This document shows, piece by piece, positions 56,892 through 64,000 of a stretch of DNA of 64,000 nucleotides. How positions within the stretch are numbered: the first letter of the stretch is position 1; each line of letters opens with the position of its first letter. A program made the translations under genes and the position numbers. A model generated the notes under the pieces. That model was given only the letters and a program-made list of their open reading frames with translations, was not told the origin of the DNA and searched no databases. The stretch lies in NCBI GenBank assembly GCA_037501455.1, contig CM074865.1, forward strand, positions 2,367,001-2,431,000, in the 5' to 3' direction. This stretch comes from Lantana camara (Eukaryota; Streptophyta; Magnoliopsida; Lamiales; Verbenaceae).

Positions 56892-56964
56892 TAGAGATGC
56901 GGGGGATCGAATCTCATGCCTCTCACTTGCAAAGCGAGTGCTCTACCATTTGAGCTACATCCCT
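56892..56964 (-). tRNA. tRNA-Ala(UGC), probably a pseudogene
   Basis: On the minus strand, a 73-nt sequence starts AGGGATGTAGCTCAAATGG and has the anticodon loop TTTGCAA (anticodon TGC). The acceptor stem pairs with one wobble (first base A, not G), and the D arm and anticodon stem are fine. The T stem reads TGAGA against CCCCG, giving A:C mismatches, and the B box is GATTCGATCCC rather than GGTTCGATCCC. The changes are all transitions from the usual tRNA-Ala sequence. Function is doubtful. Confidence 0.75.
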
Positions 56965-57800
56965 TTATTATTTAAAAAATATGTAGAGAAAACATTTGAG
57001 CAACACAACCATTTCAAGCAAGGTACTTAGCGAGTAACAATATTAGATTAAATGAACTTCAAATGGTAATAACAGAAACAAGTCAAAATTAAACATCAAG
57101 ATGTATCTAATGTTACCTCAATAAACCTACATGTTAACATTGAACTCAAAGAAACGTTAGATTCTCAAAAATAAACAAAAAGAAAATAAAAGCAACAACT
57201 GCATCCCGTCAACTTATTAACCAATAGCATACATTAGATTTTCGAAGATGAGAATACAATCACTCTATGAAGTTAGTCGCAGAGGGAAAGTAAACAGAAC
57301 CTACAGATTACTCAATGGACGACTTCAGTATCAAAAAATCTGAATAATACAACAAAGGACAGTTGATGAAGCACTGACATGATGGAATAGTCTTACATTC
57401 AATGACTTTAGCTTAATCTGACTTATTATTCAAATAAATTACAGATGGAATTTAGAAACTAGTCTGTGCATGTTGTATCACAATCTTCCTTGTTGCCAAT
57501 TAAGACTTACAAATGTGGAGGGAGAGGACAGGTATTTCTGCAATCTACTAAAACTACACCCATTCACAAAGGAGCAATACTTATGAAAATCTGTTTGGGG
57601 CAAAATGACAAACACGTGGAGCTCATGTTCTCAAGCTCACTGTTAACATGGAAACCATAGAATGCAATCCGACTCCAATATTATAAACTAAAAAGTAAAG
57701 AACAAAAACAATTGATATACATTCAACTAAAAATTCAATAATAAATACCTCGTATGATCAACCCTAGCTCTGAGAGTTAATTTGGAGTTAATAACATTCT

Positions 57801-57801
<1 letters not shown>
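56965..57801. other. Intergenic DNA
   Basis: AT-rich. The open frame at 57466-57660 has no recognisable domain. Confidence 0.5.

Positions 57802-57838
<37 letters not shown>
57802..57838. repeat. Poly-C run
   Basis: About 36 consecutive C residues (TAC...CGTG) next to an Mutator-like terminal-type sequence (CACCCCCTGTAAG). Homopolymers of C this long are rare in plant nuclear DNA. Confidence 0.95.
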
Positions 57839-57839
<1 letters not shown>

Positions 57840-58588
57840 TGATTTGTTAAATTGGCAAATCACCCCCTGTAAGATAACAATTCGCAAAAAAGCTCCTTAT
57901 GTTTTAAAAAAACTGTCTCACTGCCTCATTCATCAATTTTAAACTGATTTTAACATGGAAAAGACTACCATACCCTTTCTTATATTTCGATTCAGTTGTA
58001 ACTTTCAAAAAGATGAAACATTAATTAAAAATTTCAGACTTTTCCCTCTCAAACACAAACCCTTCTTGCTCCATCGATTCTTGGTAGATTGTGAGACATT
58101 GGCAGATTTTTAGATCCCAACAACTTTAACAACACAAGAAGCACACAAAAAGCTCGTAAAGGTTGCGGATTTACGGTATGTCTAGGGTTTTTATGTGTGT
58201 TTGTGTTATTTTCCATTAAGTCTTAGAATTTTTTAATGGGTTCTTTGCTCCTGACTAATTTTGTCGAAATTTCTTGTAGATTTGGTAAGATTTTATGGTT
58301 TATTGAGCTGACAAAGTGGAATTTTGGACTTATTTAGTTGGGAAATCTTTTTCTTGTTCACTAGTGGGTTCCATGGAATTGTTTTGGTCCCTACAGACAT
58401 GTGTTGGGGTTTTTATGTTTGCTGTCTCTTTAATGTGAGACATGTGCTTGTCCTTTTCTTATTTTTTATCCGTTTATGCTTGTGGTCCAGCTTTGAAAGT
58501 TGATTGTGGTCTATTTGTCAATGTTATTTTACACGAATTCACTGTCATTTTACACTCAGTTCATGAACTTTTTTTTTTTAAATTGTAG
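57839..58588. other. Probable 5' end of a Mutator-like element
   Basis: The segment leads into the transposase fragment below. The start codon of that fragment follows TTGTAG, an acceptor-like site, so an upstream non-coding exon may lie here. I could not identify a matching right-hand terminal repeat inside the window. Confidence 0.4.
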
Positions 58589-59165
58589 ATGGGTGAGATA
58601 CACATGTGGATTGGGGGCAGATTTGAATACAATCCATCTGTGAAGTATGCTGGTGGGCGAATGGTTAAAAGGATTGGCATGAAGTTGGATTAACTAAACT
58701 TAAATAAACTATATGATGTGTATGAAGAAGGGGGTGGTGCCCGTAATACAATTCAATTCTATTGGCAAATGACAGGGCACTCACTGGAGGAGGGATTGAA
58801 GAAGTTGACGTGGTATCACTTCAAAGATTGGGACATAACTGACACTAATAAACCCTTTGTGATATACACTGAAGAGATGAATATCAACTGGGTTAGCTTC
58901 AACACTCAAGGGGACATGGTAGAAAAAGAATCAGAGCCCATTGTGCAAAGTGAGAAGGAAATCTGCATGGAGGATATAATCAACAACATAGACTTCAATG
59001 TGAGTAATTCACCTGCAAAGGACCACATCAAAAGTGAATGAAGAAATGGATGCAGTGCTAGGTGATGATGAGTTCATAGACCACAACATTGAAACTGGAC
59101 TTGCTGGTATAGATTACACTCAAGAGGAATATGAAACAGGGGACTTTAGCAGGTTTAGTTGTGGT

Positions 59166-59173
59166 GTCATGCC
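59166..59173. repeat. 8-bp target duplication of the hAT element
   Basis: GTCATGCC here and at 60289-60296. Confidence 0.95.
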
Positions 59174-59361
59174 TAGGGATGTAAACGAGACAAGCCGACT
59201 CGCGAGCTTAGCAAGCCAGCTCGGAAATAGCTCGCGCTTGGGTTCGTAAATGGCGAGCCGAGCCGAGCCATGGCTCTGCTCGTGGTCCTTCGAACCCAAG
59301 CCCGAGCCACATATGTCATAGCTCATGGCTCGCGAGCCGGCTCGCGAACCATACTGAAATT

Positions 59362-59415
<54 letters not shown>

Positions 59416-60288
59416 CTCAGTGTCCAAACCCTAATGAAATACCAATTCATTTGCCCCACACAAATTCTTTCTCCTTCTTCCAGACTTCCACATTTCTGCT
59501 GCAGAGAAAAGACGCCACCCACCACCGCTATCTCACGCCACCGCCTCTCTTCTCTCGCCGTCTTGCACCACCACATCCCCTCTCTCATCATCTCAGGCCA
59601 CCGCCCACGACGCCACGAGAACCTTCTTGCTCCTCCAGAGTTCAGCCGCCCTCCGCCGCAACAAAGTGAAGCCCCCTTCCGGCCCCTATGCCGCCGGCCA
59701 CCACCAAGCCCACCCGGATCTGACGGCTTCGTATCCGGAATCTTCCTAATTATATCAACTTGTAGCTTTTTGTTAATTTTATGTTCATTTGCGTCTCCTT
59801 TTCTTCCTTTCACTTGAATATTGTTCTTTTAATTGGATGCGAAATATATTAACACTAGATGCATGCGTTGTATCTTTTAAATTGGTGCTCCACTATTTTA
59901 CACCCATTTTGATATTACATTATGAAAATAGTTAATGGATGTGTGAAGGGAAATCTAGATCTGGGCAAAATAAATTTATTCTGGACTTTTATTATGCGTG
60001 GAATGTGAAGGAAAAATCTAGATCTAGGGCAAATCTGTTTTTTTGTTCTGCGATGAATGTGTATGGATGAAAAATTCAGATCTGGGCAAGAATTTTGATG
60101 GTTTTTCTATTGGCTCGTGGGCTCGGCTCGGCTCGTCCGAACCTCCCTGCGAGCCAAGCCCGAGCCACCCTTCCCGCAGCTCGTGGGCTCGCAAGCCGAA
60201 CCCAAGCCAAAAAATTTAGCCCCGAGCCCGAGCCCGAACCTTGAAAATTTGTCAAGGCTCGGCTCGGCTCGGCTCGTTTACATCCCTA
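59174..60288. mobile_element. Non-autonomous hAT element, 1,115 bp
   Basis: Termini are TAGGGATGTAAACGAG and its inverted complement CTCGTTTACATCCCTA. Subterminal regions are full of GGCTCG/CGAGCC. A perfect 8-bp duplication flanks it. The interior carries a (TA)n(TG)n run (59376-59414) and a Pro/Arg-rich CCACCG-rich segment with overlapping low-complexity frames (59404-59817 and its complement). No transposase. It sits in the linker of the MULE pseudogene. Confidence 0.93.
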
Positions 60289-61497
60289 GTCATGCCAACT
60301 GTTGTCAATGAAGATGGGCCATTCCAAAAAACCAAAAGATCAAAGCTGCCACAAAAGAGGAAGACATTGCAGAAATCAAGGACTTTGAATAAGAATATAC
60401 ATAAGAAGACTGTGAAGACACAACCAACCGGAAAGAAGACACAACCAACCAGGAAAAGAAAGGAAGTTGGATGTGGTTATGATAGAGATCCAGAAGTTTT
60501 TGGTGATTCCAGTAGGTCTAAACTTGATGACAGTTCAGATAGTGATTTCCAAGAAGTAGCTGAACATTCAAGTGATAGTGAAGAAAGCAGTGATGTTGAG
60601 AATGAAGACCTGATTCCTGATGCAATGCTTGATGATTTAGAAGACTCTAAATCTTTCAATGCATATATACTTGTTGCTAGAAGCATGCCTATTATCTCTA
60701 TGTTTAAATGGATTAGAAAAAAGATAATGGTTAAAATTCAGCAGAATAAAAGCATGATGGATAGGTATCAGGGAACAATCTGTCCAAACATCATGAAAAA
60801 AATCAAGTTACAATCCAAGATTGCAAGAAATTGTTTTGCAACTTACTGTGGTGGAGTTGAGTATGAGATACATCATGTACTAAATATATATATAGTTGAT
60901 CTTGACAAAAAGACTTGCACTTGTGGGATGTTTCAATTGTGTGGTTATCCATGTTGTCATGCACTTGCTGCAATAACTGACAAAAGAGAGGAGGAGGAAA
61001 ACTTTGTGGACCATTACTTCACCAAAGAACTTTACCTGAGAGTGTATGAGAATATGATACATGGAGTCCCTGGGAAAATAGAATACATTAAGACTCCTTA
61101 CGAGTCACTGACAGCTCCACATAAAGGCAAAAAGAGGCAGACCTACCAAAGCTAGAAGGAAAGCTGCAGATGAAGGGGGTGTTTCCACAAGAAAAGGCTT
61201 AACACACACTTGTCAGAGGTGTTTCACTACTGGACATAATAGAGTTTCCTGTACTAACCCACCACATCCCAAGTCTCAATTTTACAAGGTATGATTTTCA
61301 TACATGCTGATGTTTTAGTGGCAAACAAGTTCTAAAGTAGTTAATTTTTTTATTAACAGGATCCACAGTCTGCTGTTGGGAATGAAGACCAACGAAGAGC
61401 TGAAAATATGAATGCTTCTGCCACAGGACAACCTTCAAGAGCAACACATGCAGTAAGTAGCAGGATCAGGGCTTCTTCAAGAATCAGAAATGTTTAG

Positions 61498-61838
61498 TTA
61501 TGTAGGGTCAGGGCTTCTTTAAGAACTATGAATGTGTATTTATGTGATGGTGTATTTTGATGAAATTAACATGAATTGTAAGTTGTACAAACCTTGCTTC
61601 TATTATTTTGGATGAAATGAATGTATACCCTTTTGGTTTTTGCCTCATTTGCTGAGCTTTTTGTACCATTGCCTTCCACCTTATACTCATAAGGAGTACT
61701 TATAGTTAGTTAATGCATGATATTTTACAACTATGATTTGGAATGGGAATTATGCATCATTCACTGCATTTGGTACAAACATAACTGAATCATTCATTAA
61801 ATAGACAAATTTTGTTACAAAAGGAGATCACACCAAAC
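61498..61838. other. 3' flank of the MULE pseudogene
   Basis: No gene recognised. The duplicated phrase GGTCAGGGCTTCTT near 61505 repeats coding sequence just upstream. Confidence 0.5.
61831..61838. repeat. 8-bp target duplication of the third hAT element
   Basis: CACCAAAC here and at 63462-63469. Confidence 0.93.
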
Positions 61839-62825
61839 TAGGGGTGTGTTTCGAGCCGAGCCGAGTCGATTTTGGCAAAAAAAAAAAAACCCGTTTCAGC
61901 TTGAGCTTGAAAATTATTTGCATGGCTTGAGCTTGAGCTTGTCAAGCTTATTTGTTGGGGGCTTGAGCTTGGCTTGCCCAAAGATCGAGTCGAGCTCGAT
62001 TCGTCTCAATGAGCCAATAAATTTTTATTGGATATTTTTTAGCTCTAATTCAAGAATAATATTAAACAATAAAAATGTTATTAAAATATATAATACGTAT
62101 AATATACTAATATTTTTAAGTTGTATATCACTATTAATAAATTATAATCACTAATATATATAGTTAACATTTTAGATTATGTATGAATATTATGAATTAT
62201 ATTATAATAAACTATAAATTATGTAATTACACAATATAAATTATTAACTAATATTTTATTAAGATATATACTTATGTTATTAATTAATTAGTTATTATGG
62301 TATATGATATCTATTATTTTATTATATTAAATACTCGAGTGAATATTTTATAAATATATTTTTGTATTAGTAATATTATATGATTTAATGTGTCATTGTA
62401 AAATAATATATTATTAAAACATATTATGATACAAAATTAATAAGGATCATACGTGTATTATAGATAATATATAATATAGTATAGATTATGTCATATATCT
62501 TGTAATTACACTAAATAAATTATTAACTAATATTTTATTAAGATATGTACTTATGTAGTTAATTATTTATTAGAGTAGATTGAATCTATTTTTTATTAAA
62601 TTATTTATTTGAATAAATATTATATATTATCATAGTAATATGTTAATAGAATTGTATATAATGATATGTTGTTGTAATTACTAATTATTAAATTGCAATA
62701 TTATTAAATCATATTTATTGTCAAAATAAGTAGATAAAAATATATAATATATCATATATTTAGTATTACTAAATCATATAAATGTAGATTAACTTACTAT
62801 ATATTTATATATATAAATTACTAAA

Positions 62826-62882
<57 letters not shown>

Positions 62883-63232
62883 CTTGCGAGCTGGCTTGCA
62901 AGCCTCGAGTCTCAAATAAGTAGGCTTGAGCTTGGCTTGACACATAACTCGAGCTCAATTAAACTTGGCTTGAGCTTGACATCGTCCTAGTTCGAGTTGA
63001 GCCAACTTGAGCTTGGCTCGTGCTGCTCACAAGCCAGCTTGGCTCATAGCATACCCCTATATATAATGATATGTTGTTGTAATTACTGATGATTAAATTG
63101 CAATATTATTAAATCATATTTATTGTCAAAATAAGTACATAAAAATATATAATATATCATATATTTAGTATTACTAAATCATATAAATGTAGATTAATTT
63201 ACTATATATTTATATATATAAATTACTAAACA

Positions 63233-63284
<52 letters not shown>

Positions 63285-63461
63285 CTTGCGAGCTGGCTTG
63301 TAAGCCTCGAGTCTCAAATAAATAGGCTCGAGCTTGGCTTGACACATAAGTCGAGCTCAATTAAGGTCAGCTTGAGCTTGACATCATCCGAGTTCAAGTT
63401 GAGCAAGCTTGAGCTTGACTCGTGTGGCTCACAAGCTAGCTTGGTTCATAGCACACCCCTA
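61839..63461. mobile_element. Non-autonomous hAT element with duplicated 3' end, 1,623 bp
   Basis: Starts TAGGGGTGTGTTTCGAGCC and ends GCACACCCCTA, with a perfect 8-bp duplication. Subterminal GCTTGAGCTTG/CGAGC motifs surround an A+T-rich core. Positions 62655-63059 and 63060-63461 are near-identical tandem copies, and the first also ends in a terminus-like CATACCCCTA. Contains two long (TA)n arrays (62829-62879, 63237-63281). No transposase. Confidence 0.92.
62655..63461. repeat. Tandem duplication of about 405 bp
   Basis: Both copies start TATATAATGATATGTTGTTG, contain a (TA)n array and AGCTTGCGAGCTGGCTTG, and end at a CCCCTA terminus. Confidence 0.93.
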
Positions 63462-63599
63462 CACCAAACCCCTTACACAAATTCCCTAATATTACACTAA
63501 CACCCCCTCACACTAAAACCTAACAAACATTACAATTTCAGCCAAAACATCACCATAAGGAAACAGCAATAAATACGCAAAAAATATGTATCAAAGTCC

Positions 63600-63962
63600 C
63601 ATTTGCTTCATTTCTTGAGGAACCACTAACAGTTGACACCCTTGAAACCACATAAGCAACCTCTCCACATTCAGTTTTTTCTTTAACATTTGGATGGCTA
63701 AATGCCTAATTTCCGGCATCCATTTCAACTGGGCAACATTGGGAGCCAAGAGTAGCTTTAACCGGAGTGCACCAACGAAAGAATTTACACTGTGGGTTCT
63801 TGTTAGGGCAACAGTAATAGAGGTGACCCTTTGAACTTTCTCTTGAGATTCAACAACTTTAATCTCACACATTGAAGTGCATTTGCAGTAAGGTGTTTTG
63901 TCGTATCTTAAATCAATGAAGCGAGCATTTTCAGGCCTGCGGTTGGTTGAACACGACCCCAT
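63600..63962 (-). pseudogene. GRF-type zinc finger fragment
   Basis: The ATG at 63962 opens MGSCSTNRRPENARFIDLRY, then PYCKCTSMCEIKVVES. After a one-base shift near 63835 the next part of a GRF-type finger is readable in another frame (HLYYCCPNKNPQCKFFRWCT). Small GRF zinc-finger proteins are frequent next to plant transposons, and this one lies opposite the MULE pseudogene. It might be a second gene of that element or an independent gene with a sequencing error. Confidence 0.55.
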
Positions 63963-64000
63963 GGACACAAACCCTCTTCCTCCCAAGCTTCAACCTGCAA

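Larger units (their letters stand above)
58589..61497 (+). pseudogene. Mutator-like transposase pseudogene, catalytic core deleted
   Basis: The N-terminus (MGEIHMWIGGRFEYNPSVKY) resembles the PB1-like domain of plant MULE proteins. A stop (TAA, 58691-58693) and a frameshift near 59034 follow. An acidic linker is split by a hAT element (59174-60288). After it come a Lys-rich and then a Ser/Asp-rich stretch. At about 60665 the protein passes directly to the C-terminal part (ARSMPIISMFKWIRKKIM), so the whole DDE core is missing. A SWIM zinc finger follows (CTCGMFQLCGYPCCH). A frameshift in an A-run near 61130, then a zinc knuckle (CQRCFTTGHNRVSC). One intron (61290-61360) and a clean end at TAG 61495-61497 complete it. 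It cannot transpose DNA. Confidence 0.82.

Noticed and set aside
59316..59817. Opposing 165- and 137-codon frames
   Set aside because: Entirely inside a hAT element, made of CCACCG-rich and TA/TG repeats.
1..64000. CRISPR array, bacterial operon or phage signals
   Set aside because: None present. The tandem repeats lack regular unique spacers, and the genes are spliced eukaryotic ones.

Overview
This window is a stretch of nuclear plant DNA, almost certainly from a eudicot. The evidence is AT-rich intergenic sequence, spliced genes with GT-AG introns, a family of plant LRR receptor kinases, Tekay-type and Copia retrotransposons with plant-type primer binding sites, and several plant hAT and Mutator-like elements. 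I cannot name the species from sequence alone.

Layout. 1-803: AT-rich DNA and the end of a hAT-like element. 804-2058: start and 5' LTR of a Tat-like Ty3/Gypsy element on the minus strand. 2059-4730: AT-rich intergenic DNA with a small inverted-repeat MITE and a ~100 bp direct repeat. 4730-5391: remnant of an LRR receptor kinase gene. 5392-27314: a minus-strand Copia element, split by a Tekay-type Gypsy element (7501-23020) whose 3' LTR is itself split by a 3.35 kb hAT element (17755-21101). Target-site duplications are visible at every level, so the order of events can be read. 27315-37704: full-length LRR-RLK gene 1, with a 5.2 kb first intron full of transposon debris and a nonsense codon in the kinase domain. 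37859-39736: two Mutator-like foldback elements. 39968-42832: Copia gag debris fused to fragments of an unrecognised plant gene. 44706-46941 (perhaps to 47661): a spliced minus-strand hAT/DUF659 gene that is open throughout but has lost catalytic residues. 48100-56169: the second receptor unit, with a broken receptor pseudogene followed by full-length LRR-RLK gene 2, which has a different nonsense codon. 56892-56964: a decayed tRNA-Ala(UGC). 57802-57838: a long poly-C run. 58589-61497: a Mutator-like transposase pseudogene split by a 1.1 kb hAT element. 61839-63461: another hAT element with a tandemly duplicated 3' end. 63600-63962: a minus-strand GRF-type zinc-finger fragment.

How it fits together. 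The receptor cluster arose by duplicating a two-part unit (degenerate upstream copy plus full-length copy). In the left unit the Copia insertion separated the two parts. Both full-length receptors encode a signal peptide, about 28 LRRs, a transmembrane helix and a non-RD kinase typical of immune receptors of LRR-RLK subfamily XII, but each carries its own premature stop inside the kinase. Most other sequence is transposon-derived. The best candidates for something new are the hAT element carrying a huge 19-bp minisatellite between inverted-complement arms, the catalytically dead DUF659 gene with intact splicing, and the exact single-LRR 72-nt cryptic exon in receptor gene 2.
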